41,102 nucleotides of DNA, taken from assembly GCA_934446285.1 (NCBI GenBank), contig CAKSEI010000003.1, positions 1-41,102 of the forward strand, written 5' to 3'. The DNA comes from an uncultured Eubacteriales bacterium (GTDB lineage Bacteria; Bacillota; Clostridia; Oscillospirales; CAG-272). Numbering within the stretch: position 1 is the stretch's first letter; each line of letters starts with the position of its first letter. The translations under genes were made by a program, and so were the position numbers. The notes beneath the pieces are model-generated. The model was not told the DNA's origin. It ran no database searches and was given only the letters and a program-made list of their open reading frames with translations. This document shows, one piece after another, positions 14,553 through 22,196 of the stretch.

Positions 14553-15619
14553 GAGAATGTTCCTCCCTTTACGTTTATCACGTTCCCTGAGCTCTGCCCG
14601 AAGATATCCTTTTCGCACGCGCTTATTATTATCTGACCGTCGCGCAGGCTTGTGAGTATATATTTTTTTCTGTGCTCGTCAAGCTCCGATAGTACATCGT
14701 CGAGCAAAAGTACGGGTTTCTCTCCCGTTCTCTCCCCGGATATACCAGCCTCCGCTAACTTCATCGCCACTGCAAGCGAGCGCTGCTGTCCCTGACTTGC
14801 GTAGGCTCGCGCCTCTCTGCCGTTCAGGGTTATCGATATATCGTCCTTATGAGGACCTGCCGAGGTGGTGCGCAGCTTTATGTCGCGCTCTCTTACCGAG
14901 TGCAGCAGTCTGAGTATATTCTCTTCGTCCCTCTCATCGCGGTACTCAAAGCACGGTCTCTCCGCGCCCGAGGTCATATCCGAGAAAAATCCGCACGCGT
15001 ATCTGTTTACGCTCTCCGTATACTCCGCCCGTTTCTTTGAGATAATCCCGCCTGCCTCGGCGAGCTTCTTGTCCCATATGTCGAGCATGTTCTCTCCGCT
15101 CTTTCCCATGCTGTCGAGTGTAAGGAGCAGCTTATTTCTCTGCATAAGAGCCCGGGTATAGGTCTGCTGCGCGCGCAGGTATGAGGAGTCAAGCTGACTT
15201 ATCGCATAGTCGAGAAAACGCCGCCTGTCCGCAGGTCCGCTCTTTACAAGCGAGAGATGTTCGGGACAGAAGATGACCGAACGGAAAACCCCGACAAATT
15301 CACTCATCCTCGTGACGGTAACGCCGTTTCTCTTGGTTTTCTTACGTCCGCCCTTTTCGTACCCTATCTCTGCTCTCTGGTCGCGGTTTTGTGCGTAAAA
15401 ATCGAGTGAAAGATAGGCATTCTTCTGACCTTCTCTTATATATTCCCTCTCTCTTGTTGTGCGGAATGAGCGTGCGAGGGAGAAGAGATAAATTCCCTCC
15501 ATGGCGTTTGTCTTGCCCTGTGCATTATCGCCGAGCAGAATATTTATACCCGGCTCAAATTCCGCGCACGCACTGTCTATATTGCGAAAGTCCTTTAATA
15601 CCAGTTTTTTTGCGTACAT
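14543..15619 (-). CDS. recF: DNA replication and repair protein RecF
   Basis: A 358-residue SMC-like ATPase that loads RecA at gaps. Walker A is GDNAQGKTN near residue 30, the signature motif is YASQGQQRSLAVAMKLAE, and Walker B/D-loop is PVLLLDDVLSELD. The ATG at 15619 overlaps the dnaN stop codon (TGATG), implying translational coupling; a GTG three bases further upstream is a weaker alternative. Gene order dnaA-dnaN-recF-remB-gyrB is the standard Firmicutes origin operon. The small S4-like gene yaaA, often found between dnaN and recF, is absent. Confidence 0.95.
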   Translation of the reverse strand: MYAKKLVLKDFRNIDSACAEFEPGINILLGDNAQGKTNAMEGIYLFSLARSFRTTREREYIREGQKNAYLSLDFYAQNRDQRAEIGYEKGGRKKTKRNGVTVTRMSEFVGVFRSVIFCPEHLSLVKSGPADRRRFLDYAISQLDSSYLRAQQTYTRALMQRNKLLLTLDSMGKSGENMLDIWDKKLAEAGGIISKKRAEYTESVNRYACGFFSDMTSGAERPCFEYRDERDEENILRLLHSVRERDIKLRTTSAGPHKDDISITLNGREARAYASQGQQRSLAVAMKLAEAGISGERTGEKPVLLLDDVLSELDEHRKKYILTSLRDGQIIISACEKDIFGQSSGNVINVKGGTFSCI

Positions 15620-16773
15620 CACATACCGAGCTTGACCGGCAGAACCATGTACAGAAATTTATCTCTGCCGTCGTCGCTCTGTCCCTCTAACTGCATACTC
15701 ATTCCCGCCGTTTCAAGCGTTGCCTTTACCGAGTCGCACGGGCAGGCACGCAGCGCGTCCATGAGATAACGGCAGTTGAATGCGAGTACAAGATCGTCTC
15801 CCTCTTTCTCAACGGGAATATTATCCTGTACGCTGCCGTTCATATTATCGGCGCGTACATAGAGCATGTTACCCTCAAAATTGCATTTAATGTGCGTTTT
15901 TCCCTGTCCTACGGTGCGCTCCTCGGTTATGAGTGCCGCCCTCTCGCATGCTCCCAAAAAGGCATCGCGTGAGAGATAAACGTTTATCGAGCTTTTTTTA
16001 CGTATAAATCTGTTGTAGTCGATATACGCGCTGTCAATCGTGCGCGAGAATAGTACCGTGTCGTCAACAAAGAAGAAGCAGTTACGCAGAGAAGTACCGA
16101 CCGTAACCTCTCCGCTGTCCGAGAGCAGCCTCTGCGCCTCGGTAAGCGTCTTTCCCGGTACGATGAACTCCATTTCTGTCATGCCCGTGTCGCTGTAGAT
16201 ATCTCCCGTCTCAACCTCGCACTCACGGAATGCAAGCTTGTTCCCGTCGCATGAGCAAAGTTTGATTTTATTTTTCGATACCTCAAAGTACGCTCCGTTG
16301 AGCGCTATTCTCTGGTCATTTACCGCAACGGCGAATGACACCTCGTCGATAAGCTCTTTCAGCTTTCCCTGGTTTACCGTAAAGGTATTCTGACCGCGCA
16401 GGACGGGCATCTTCGGAAATTCTTCGCCCGGCAGAGCCTTGAGCTTAAACTCAGCCGTCCCCGAATAAATGCGCGCCGTGTATTTCTCGTCTATCTCAAG
16501 GGTGACGTTAGGTCCGGGCATAGTCCTTACTATTCTCTGCAGCCTGTTAGCATTTATAACAAAGCTGCCCTCCTCCTCGATAACGCACGGCAGATATTTT
16601 CTCATACCTCTCTCCATGTCGTAGGTATGCAGCACACAGCGGGTCGGGTCGCTCTCATCCTTCTGAAAATAAATTCCGCCGAGAGCCGGAAGAGATGCCC
16701 GCTCATTTACCGCACACAGCATGGGGGTAATGGTTTCTATCAGCTTGTCTTTGTCGAATGTAATTTTTATCAT
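15619..16773 (-). CDS. dnaN: DNA polymerase III beta subunit (sliding clamp)
   Basis: A 384-residue three-domain DnaN clamp that tethers Pol III to DNA. It starts MIKITFDKDKLIETI and has the expected body (LPALGGIYFQ, NANRLQRIV, EEFPKMP near the first domain boundary, and FNCRYLMDALRA). The C terminus ends YMVLPVKLGM, close to the consensus PVR, which forms part of the partner-binding pocket. The ATG at 16773 is the family start and has GGGAG upstream; the open frame extends 75 codons further into the origin region but is not coding there. Confidence 0.95.
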   Translation of the reverse strand: MIKITFDKDKLIETITPMLCAVNERASLPALGGIYFQKDESDPTRCVLHTYDMERGMRKYLPCVIEEEGSFVINANRLQRIVRTMPGPNVTLEIDEKYTARIYSGTAEFKLKALPGEEFPKMPVLRGQNTFTVNQGKLKELIDEVSFAVAVNDQRIALNGAYFEVSKNKIKLCSCDGNKLAFRECEVETGDIYSDTGMTEMEFIVPGKTLTEAQRLLSDSGEVTVGTSLRNCFFFVDDTVLFSRTIDSAYIDYNRFIRKKSSINVYLSRDAFLGACERAALITEERTVGQGKTHIKCNFEGNMLYVRADNMNGSVQDNIPVEKEGDDLVLAFNCRYLMDALRACPCDSVKATLETAGMSMQLEGQSDDGRDKFLYMVLPVKLGM

Positions 16774-17124
16774 TTTGTTCTCCCGCAAAAAAAGTTTTGC
16801 ACACAGGCGCGTATGCGCTCTTAAAAAGAATAGAATAGTTATTAAATCAGCAGCAGTATAAGTAGAGGCTGTCGGTTTTGTCGGAAAGGTTATTTTTTCC
16901 TTTTGAGTAAAGGAAAAATAAGGACAGATAAAGTAAAACAAAGCTGTCGGTTGACTGATGAAAGTTTTGTGCATGTCTCTGTCGGAAATTACCGACAAAA
17001 ATACAAACGGCTTCTTTTACACTTTTTAACTTAAAATTCGGTGTATAAGTGATTGTTTTACCACAAAACGGGTTTTGAACAAACAGACATATGTCGGTTC
17101 TGTCGGAAAGGCACGCAAAGCCTT
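16774..17124. other. oriC: Probable replication origin (dnaA-dnaN spacer) with TGTCGG repeats
   Basis: A 351-base gene-free spacer between dnaA and dnaN, the usual position of oriC in Firmicutes. No exact TTATCCACA was seen. Two sites match TTATNCACA at 8 of 9: TTTTGCACA at 16795-16803 and, on the minus strand, TTATACACC at 17040-17048. The hexamer TGTCGG occurs seven times: 16870, 16879, 16945, 16980, 17092, 17101 (plus) and 16992-16997 (minus). Two 20-bp blocks (16870-16889 and 17092-17111) differ by one base and each holds two hexamers 9 bp apart. An A+T-rich stretch near 16820-16850 could be the unwinding element. Confidence 0.72.
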
Positions 17125-18513
17125 TTATTCTTTGATTTCCTTTATCAGCTCTTCTATCTCAATATCAAGAAAGGCTTTGATTTTCAACTCCTTTTCAACA
17201 TTCTCAATGCTCGCCATGACTGTCGTGTGATTTCGACCGAATTCCGCACCTATCGCCTCAAGCGACATATCGGTTAAACGCCTGATTATGTACATGGCGA
17301 TGTTTCGCGCCCGCACCACCTCCTGCAGACGCTTCTTCGAGCGTATGTCCGCCTCGGAAATGCCGTATTTCTGCGATACGCGGGATATTATGCGTGCGAC
17401 TACAACGTCGACCGGCTCCGTGCTTGAGATTATGTCGGAGATGCACTTTGTCGCAAGCTCGACCGTGATAGGCGTGCCCTCGAGCATACTCTTCGCCGCA
17501 ATCTTTTTTATCGCACCCTCCATCTGGCGTATGTTGTTTTTTAGGTGGTCGGCGAGAAATGCAAATACCTCGGGCGGAAAGCTAACCTTATATTGCTTTG
17601 CTTTCTCCTGCATTATTGCTATGCGCAATTCGTAGTCCGGGGCTTGAATATCGGCGATAAGTCCCCACTCAAAACGGGTATGTATACGGTCCTCGAGCGG
17701 ATTTATGTCGCGCGCCGGGCGGTCGCTTGTCAGCACTATGAGTTTTTTATCTTCATAGAGAGTGTTGAAGGTGTGAAAAAATTCCTCCTGCGTCGCTTCC
17801 TTTCCCGCAATGAACTGTATGTCGTCTATGAGCAGCATGTCCGCACGGCGGTACTTCTCACGAAACTGCGGCATTGTCGAATTTCGCAGGCTCGCTATAA
17901 GCTCGTTCGTGAAGTCCTCACTCTTGACGTAGACTATGTTTGTCATGGGGCGCAGGCGCAGGGTTTCATTTATAATTGCGTAGAGCAAATGCGTCTTTCC
18001 GAGCCCCGAGTCGCCGTATACGAAGAGAGGATTATATCCCGAGTCCACTCCGTCGCGGGCGACAGCCTTACACGCCGCCTGAGCAAATTTGTTAGACGAG
18101 CCGACAATGAAGTTTTCAAAGGTGTAATGCGGGTCGAAAAAGTTGTCGTATCTCCTGCTGTTCGGATCGATAAAGTCGGGAGCGCCGCCGTTATCGTACT
18201 TTCCGTCCGTTTGATATATGGGCAGACCCTCGCGGAAAGCCGAAAGGTCGATAGGCTTCTTTTCATCCGAGAGAATAAAGACCTCTAACTTTTCTCCCGT
18301 TATTATCATAAAGTATTCCTCAAGCTTGACCCTGTATTTTGCCGCGACGGAGCGCGCTATGTATTCGGACGGAGCGCGGACTACCGCTGCTTTTTCGTTT
18401 ATATATATAAGCTCCGTCGAGTCAAAATGCATATCAAATACCGCGCGCGGCATATCCTCGCGCAGCATACCGAGCATCCTGTCCCAGATGTAGGCTAAAT
18501 CTTTAGTTCTCAT
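17125..18513 (-). CDS. dnaA: Chromosomal replication initiator DnaA
   Basis: A 462-residue DnaA that binds and melts oriC. Domain I is at the N terminus, domain II is short (about 85-125), and the AAA+ domain III has Walker A GDSGLGKT (167-174), Walker B MLLIDDIQF (226-234) and the sensor region. Domain IV, the DNA-binding domain, has VVRARNIAMYIIRRLTDMSL and the signature near 425-432. That signature reads EFGRNHTTV where Bacillus and E. coli have FGGRDHTTV: one Gly is absent and the base-contacting Asp is Asn (N428). This could alter the recognised box, which fits the scarcity of canonical boxes next door. The ATG at 18513 has ACGGAGAAAG upstream. It is divergent from rpmH. Confidence 0.96.
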   Translation of the reverse strand: MRTKDLAYIWDRMLGMLREDMPRAVFDMHFDSTELIYINEKAAVVRAPSEYIARSVAAKYRVKLEEYFMIITGEKLEVFILSDEKKPIDLSAFREGLPIYQTDGKYDNGGAPDFIDPNSRRYDNFFDPHYTFENFIVGSSNKFAQAACKAVARDGVDSGYNPLFVYGDSGLGKTHLLYAIINETLRLRPMTNIVYVKSEDFTNELIASLRNSTMPQFREKYRRADMLLIDDIQFIAGKEATQEEFFHTFNTLYEDKKLIVLTSDRPARDINPLEDRIHTRFEWGLIADIQAPDYELRIAIMQEKAKQYKVSFPPEVFAFLADHLKNNIRQMEGAIKKIAAKSMLEGTPITVELATKCISDIISSTEPVDVVVARIISRVSQKYGISEADIRSKKRLQEVVRARNIAMYIIRRLTDMSLEAIGAEFGRNHTTVMASIENVEKELKIKAFLDIEIEELIKEIKE

Positions 18514-18586
18514 GCTCTTTCTCCGTAGACCTTGTTTTTTCCGCCGTGCGGCAGATTTCTTCTATTATAATATAATACTGTACCAT

Positions 18587-18615
18587 ATTATATCATATAC
18601 AAGGGTTTTTTACAA
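18587..18615 (-). promoter_or_regulatory. Promoter of dnaA
   Basis: On the minus strand TTGTAA (18610-18615) and TATAAT (18587-18592) are separated by 17 bases, 73 bases before the dnaA ATG. Further TATAAT-like copies (18563-18576) make the region strongly A+T-rich. Confidence 0.65.
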
Positions 18616-18706
18616 GGTTTTTGAGCAAAAGAACGCACATTCCGGTGCGTAACTTTTTTCTCTTTGACGCATACTGTCGTTTTTTATAAAAAAATCCCGC
18701 AAACCC

Positions 18707-18736
18707 TTGACAAAAGGGGCGAAGTCATAGTATAAT
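18707..18736 (+). promoter_or_regulatory. Promoter of the rpmH-rnpA-yidD-yidC-jag operon
   Basis: TTGACA (18707-18712) and TATAAT (18731-18736) with an 18-base spacer. Both hexamers are perfect, as expected for a ribosomal protein gene. Confidence 0.85.
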
Positions 18737-18790
18737 TACAAGGCCGCAATTTTGAAAATTGTTTATGCAATGAAAGAGAGGTGCATACGA

Positions 18791-18925
18791 ATGGTAAGAA
18801 CCTATCAGCCCAAAAAGCGTCAGAGACAGAAGGAGCACGGCTTCCGCAAGAGAATGAGTACCGCTAACGGCAGAAAAGTATTACACAGACGCCGCGCAAA
18901 GGGCAGAGCAAAGCTCAGCTACTGA
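18791..18925 (+). CDS. rpmH: 50S ribosomal protein L34
   Basis: A 44-residue basic protein starting MVRTYQPKKRQRQKEHGFRKR and ending KGRAKLSY. L34 is a small, highly basic component of the large ribosomal subunit. Nearly every third residue is Lys or Arg and the family core GFRKRM-S-T-NGRKVL-RRR is intact. GAGAGG lies 8 bases before the ATG. It heads the operon rpmH-rnpA-yidD-yidC-jag, divergent from dnaA, the standard arrangement at bacterial origins. Confidence 0.97.
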   Translation: MVRTYQPKKRQRQKEHGFRKRMSTANGRKVLHRRRAKGRAKLSY

Positions 18926-18941
18926 TAAATATTTTTTAAGC

Positions 18942-18980
18942 AAAACCACCGGGCAGCGTTAAGTACACTCGGTGTTTTTT
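18942..18980 (+). terminator. Attenuator-like hairpin between rpmH and rnpA
   Basis: AAAACCACCG (18942-18951) pairs with CGGTGTTTT (from 18970) with one bulged C, followed by a T-run. It probably lowers expression of rnpA and downstream genes relative to rpmH. Confidence 0.55.
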
Positions 18981-18995
18981 GTTACGAGGCAAAAA

Positions 18996-19367
18996 ATGAA
19001 AGAACCGGCTATTTGCGAAAATCATCTGTACGGCAAGGCATACAGCCACGGGCGCAAGAGTGTGCAGCGGCATCTGATAGTGTATGTCCTGCGCGATAAG
19101 GCGGCAAAGAGGGTCGCACGTTCGCGCAGAGACGGGGAAAAGGTAAACCGTCTTGGTCTTACGGTGCGTAAAAATGTCGGCGGTGCTATTGAGCGTAACA
19201 GGGTGAAGAGAATACTGCGCGCGGGCTATCGCTCGTGCGTGGCGGAAAATCCGCCGAAAAAAGGATTTCTCATAGTAATTGTGGCGCGCCCGTCTGCGCT
19301 CGGCGTTAAGAGCACCGTTATATCACGTGAAATGAAGGAAGCTTTACTCGAGCTTGAGCTGATATGA
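18996..19367 (+). CDS. rnpA: Ribonuclease P protein component
   Basis: A 123-residue basic protein, the cofactor of RNase P RNA in tRNA 5'-end maturation. The RNR motif is intact as RNRVKRILR, preceded by LGLTVRKNVGGAIE, the RNA-binding core of the family. The ATG at 18996 (MKEPAICENHLYGKAYSHG) is preferred over an in-frame GTG at 18972 inside the attenuator; ACGAGG lies upstream. The stop overlaps the yidD start (ATGA). Slightly longer than Bacillus RnpA at the N terminus. Confidence 0.94.
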   Translation: MKEPAICENHLYGKAYSHGRKSVQRHLIVYVLRDKAAKRVARSRRDGEKVNRLGLTVRKNVGGAIERNRVKRILRAGYRSCVAENPPKKGFLIVIVARPSALGVKSTVISREMKEALLELELI

Positions 19368-19600
19368 TATCCGCACTTTTAAAGGGGCTTATACGATTAT
19401 ACCGGAGATTTATTTCTCCCGCCTTAGGCCCTCACTGCAGATATACTCCCACCTGCTCGCAATATGCTCTCGATGCTATAGGCGAGTGGGGAGTTATCAT
19501 CGGCTGTACCCTTGCCGTCTCACGGATAATCAGGTGCAATCCCTTCTGTCGCGGGGGAGAAGATCCCGTCCCGCGCAGGCTACACCCCGAAAAGAGGTAA
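19364..19600 (+). CDS. yidD: Membrane protein insertion efficiency factor YidD
   Basis: A 78-residue protein with the full YidD pattern: LIRLYRRFISPALGPHCRYT, then PTCSQYALDAI, and IIRCNPFCRGGEDPVP. The conserved Cys residues in CRYTPTCSQ and NPFCRGG are present. YidD is a membrane-associated helper that improves insertion by YidC. It overlaps rnpA by 4 bases and precedes yidC by 9, so all three are translated from one message. Confidence 0.95.
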   Translation: MISALLKGLIRLYRRFISPALGPHCRYTPTCSQYALDAIGEWGVIIGCTLAVSRIIRCNPFCRGGEDPVPRRLHPEKR

Positions 19601-19609
19601 AAAAAGAAT

Positions 19610-20794
19610 ATGTTGGATACTATTTACCGTATACTTGCCATGCCCTTAACGTGGTTCTACGACTTCACGGGAAGTTATGTCGTGGCAATGATACTGTATG
19701 CGGTGCTTATCAAAATCGTACTGTTTCCCTTCGGCATAAAACAGCAGAAGAATATGGTGCGTCAGGCGTCCATCCGTCCGAAGGAGCAGGCGATACGTGA
19801 CCGCTATAAGGGCAGAGACGACAGAAAGACCCGGATGAAAATGCAGGAGGAGCTGCAGAAGCTCTATCAGGAGGAGGGGTACAACCCCATGTCCGGATGC
19901 GGGCCTATGCTCATTCAGCTGCCGAGAATCTGGATACTCTACCGCATAATTTACAAGCCTATAAGCTACATCCTCGGTGCGAGCGGCACGCTTATCGCCT
20001 CGATGGTGGAAAAGGCAAATTCGCTCGTCGACGGCGCGAAATTCTCCGCATCGAGCGAGATACAGTGGATCAATGTCATAAACGACCACTTTGACGAATT
20101 CAAGTCGGTCGTAGGCGAGCAGGGCGGCAGACTCGGCGCTGTTTTCGCGGACAAGGCAGCCTTTGACGGATTTTTCGACGGATTTAATGTCTGCGGAGTA
20201 AATCTTATAAACGCACCGAGCAAGGCGCTCAATGCCGACTTCTGGAGCGAGAGCGGAGCGCTCGCGGCGATAATCCTTATCGCCATCCCCGTGCTCACCT
20301 TTGCTTCTCAGTTCTTATCCATGAAGATCGTGCGCAAGATGACCTATCAGCCCGTTCAGGATGCACAAACCGCGGCGTCCATGAAGATTATGGACTTTGT
20401 ATTCCCCGCCATGACCCTTTACATGGCATTCGTGCTGCCGGGTATGCTCGGTATCTACTGGATAGTCAACTCGCTTTTATCCATAGTTCAGCAGGTCGCA
20501 CTCAAAGAGATGTTCCCCATGCCCGTATTTACGGAGGAGGATTATAAGGCGGCGGCAAGAGCTATGAACGGCAAAGCGCCCAAGGCGAAAAAGCCCGCAG
20601 CAAAGAAGAACAATCCGAATTCTCTGCATCACATTGATGACGATGACGACGATACGGTTGAGAGCTCGGCAAAAGAAAAAGAAGAGACCGCGGAGAAGAA
20701 GAGCGCGGGCAAGAGAAATCCCTTGATAGAGCCCGCTCCGGAAAAGGACGCGGAGGAAAAATCGGAAAAACCGGAAAGTGATAGCAATGAGTAA
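19610..20794 (+). CDS. yidC: Membrane protein insertase YidC/Oxa1
   Basis: A 394-residue YidC-family insertase that integrates membrane proteins independently of or with SecYEG. Hydrophobic segments lie at about 22-44, 100-125, 225-245 and 275-300, with the conserved GCGPMLIQLP just before the second. The hydrophilic groove region between helices 1 and 2 is highly charged. It lacks the lipoprotein signal of Bacillus SpoIIIJ. The C-terminal tail (about 310-394) is unusually long and charged, with a six-Asp run (HHIDDDDDDT) and Lys/Ala-rich and Glu-rich stretches, perhaps for ribosome contact. It overlaps the jag start by 8 bases. Confidence 0.95.
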   Translation: MLDTIYRILAMPLTWFYDFTGSYVVAMILYAVLIKIVLFPFGIKQQKNMVRQASIRPKEQAIRDRYKGRDDRKTRMKMQEELQKLYQEEGYNPMSGCGPMLIQLPRIWILYRIIYKPISYILGASGTLIASMVEKANSLVDGAKFSASSEIQWINVINDHFDEFKSVVGEQGGRLGAVFADKAAFDGFFDGFNVCGVNLINAPSKALNADFWSESGALAAIILIAIPVLTFASQFLSMKIVRKMTYQPVQDAQTAASMKIMDFVFPAMTLYMAFVLPGMLGIYWIVNSLLSIVQQVALKEMFPMPVFTEEDYKAAARAMNGKAPKAKKPAAKKNNPNSLHHIDDDDDDTVESSAKEKEETAEKKSAGKRNPLIEPAPEKDAEEKSEKPESDSNE

Positions 20795-21479
20795 AGAAAT
20801 TATCAGCACCGGAAAAACGGTGGAGGCTGCACTCGCCCAGGCGGCAAGACAGCTCGGAAAACCCGCGGAGGAGCTTGAATACGAGCTTATAGCCGCACCG
20901 AAGAGAGGTTTTCTCGGTATAGGTGAGGTTCCCGCGAAGATACGTGTAATAATCCCCGAGGAGAAGAAAAAGAGCGGGGCGGAGACGGCGCTTGACTTCA
21001 TAGAGAACCTGCTCAATAATATGGGTGTCGAGGCAGACATACAGTTAATCGATCAGAAGAACGGGGACAAGCTTATAAAAATCTACGGCGAACGCGCAAG
21101 TGTCTTAATAGGACATCACGGCGATACGCTCGACAGCCTGCAGTATCTTGTAAACCTTGCCGCAAATAAAAAGGACGGCGACGGTGACGAGAGCGAATAC
21201 ACGCGCATAACGGTCGACATAGAGGACTACAGAGCGCGCAGAGAAGCGACGCTGAGAGCGCTTGCACGCCGCATGGCGTCAAAGGTACGCAAGTACGGCA
21301 GACAGTGTGCTCTTGAGCCGATGAGTGCCGCGGAGAGACGTATAATCCACTCCGAGATACAGTCGATAGAGGGCGTAACCACGAAGTCCGTCGGACAGGA
21401 GGGCAACCGCAGAGTTGTCATACTGCCGGAGAGGGACGACGCGCAGCCCGAGACGCAGACGGAAAACTCCGAAGAATAA
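20787..21479 (+). CDS. khpB: RNA-binding protein Jag/KhpB (SpoIIIJ-associated)
   Basis: A 230-residue RNA-binding protein. The Jag-N domain (about 1-50, KEIISTGKTVEAALAQAARQ and PKRGFLGIG) is followed by a KH domain with the GxxG loop LIGHHGDTLDSLQYL and an R3H domain with PMSAAERRIIHSEIQ. KhpB with KhpA binds many RNAs and affects cell elongation in pneumococcus. The ATG at 20787 gives the family N terminus MSKEIIS. The C-terminal tail is acidic. It is the last gene of the operon, closed by the terminator at 21488; mnmE, mnmG and rsmG, which commonly follow jag, are not here. Confidence 0.93.
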   Translation: MSKEIISTGKTVEAALAQAARQLGKPAEELEYELIAAPKRGFLGIGEVPAKIRVIIPEEKKKSGAETALDFIENLLNNMGVEADIQLIDQKNGDKLIKIYGERASVLIGHHGDTLDSLQYLVNLAANKKDGDGDESEYTRITVDIEDYRARREATLRALARRMASKVRKYGRQCALEPMSAAERRIIHSEIQSIEGVTTKSVGQEGNRRVVILPERDDAQPETQTENSEE

Positions 21480-21487
21480 AAAAACCG

Positions 21488-21522
21488 CAGCCTCACGCAT
21501 AGCGTGAGGCTGTTTGACTTTT
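21488..21522 (+). terminator. Intrinsic terminator after jag
   Basis: CAGCCTCACGC (21488-21498) and GCGTGAGGCTG (21502-21512) form a perfect 11-bp stem with a three-base loop, followed by TTTGACTTTT. Confidence 0.9.
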
Positions 21523-21566
21523 GGAAATACGGTCGGCAGCTTTTCGCAAGCTTTCCGCAAGCTTTT

Positions 21567-21607
21567 CGCAAGCTTTTCGAGAAAAGCTTGGCAAAAGCTT
21601 TTGTATA
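21567..21607 (-). repeat. Exact 41-bp repeat, copy 2 (inverted)
   Basis: The exact reverse complement of 7924-7964 and 22152-22192. It sits in a run of AAGCTTTTCGC units (21539-21590) just after the jag terminator. With copy 1 it flanks the whole recX-to-jag segment as an inverted pair. Confidence 0.9.
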
Positions 21608-21711
21608 AGGATAAGAATATAATCGCCAGACCGTATAGTAACGTGAAACATATCAACATATTTGACTTACAAACGCATACTGCGATTAAAAATTTTTCGT
21701 ATATTTCAGAG

Positions 21712-22028
21712 TTTCGCCTCCCCCGAGGCTCCCTTGTGTAAAGGGAGCCGGCAGCCGTTAGGCTGACTGAGGGATTGTCCCCTGAGGGATTAGCACTCGG
21801 TATAGGTTATATGATGTCGGTTGAAATTCGTTTACACCCGCGTTCCGTTCGGTGGGGGTTATGCGATATCGGTCGTGCTTTTCAGTCGTGTGCCGTTAGG
21901 TATCATGGCTGTTTTTTCTTTTATATAAGGTTTTTCTGCGAAACAATCCCTCCGTCACGGCTTCGCCGTGCCACCTCCCTTTACACAAGGGAGGCGCGGG
22001 ACAGCGAAAACTAAACGCAAGCGATAGA
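21712..22028. repeat. MITE-like palindromic element, copy B (inverted relative to copy A)
   Basis: Arms at 21727-21778 and 21943-21995 match those of the element at 5751-5956 but in swapped order and orientation: the GGCTGACTG-type arm is on the left and the GCCGTG-type arm on the right. The outer borders also match (TTTCGCCTC at 21712; CGCAAGCGA near 22018-22025). The centre (about 164 bp) is longer than that of copy A and shows no gene. Confidence 0.8.
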
Positions 22029-22151
22029 AATTTTCAGCAGTTGTAAGCGTCAGGATAATCAGAAAGTTTTTTACAATCTACGATACGGTGCGTTTGTATG
22101 CCGAAAGGTTTTGACTATGCTACGCGGTCGAGACATATATATTTTTGTTCT

Positions 22152-22192
22152 TATACAAAAGCTTTTGCCAAGCTTTTCTCGAAAAGCTTGCG
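22152..22192 (+). repeat. Exact 41-bp repeat, copy 3; hairpin after the acyl-CoA ligase gene
   Basis: Identical to 7924-7964. It lies just beyond the stop codon of the minus-strand gene at 22197 and folds into a stem-loop of GAAAAGCTT-type arms, so it may act as that gene's terminator. With copy 2 it brackets the MITE-like element B as inverted repeats. Confidence 0.85.
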
Positions 22193-22196
22193 TTTC

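Noticed and set aside
17545..18288. 247-codon plus-strand open frame opposite dnaA
   Set aside because: Shadow of dnaA; the minus-strand frame carries all AAA+ motifs.
16774..18790. Canonical TTATCCACA DnaA boxes
   Set aside because: Reading both strands of the two dnaA-flanking spacers gave no exact match, only two 8/9 near-matches, so no canonical box is claimed.
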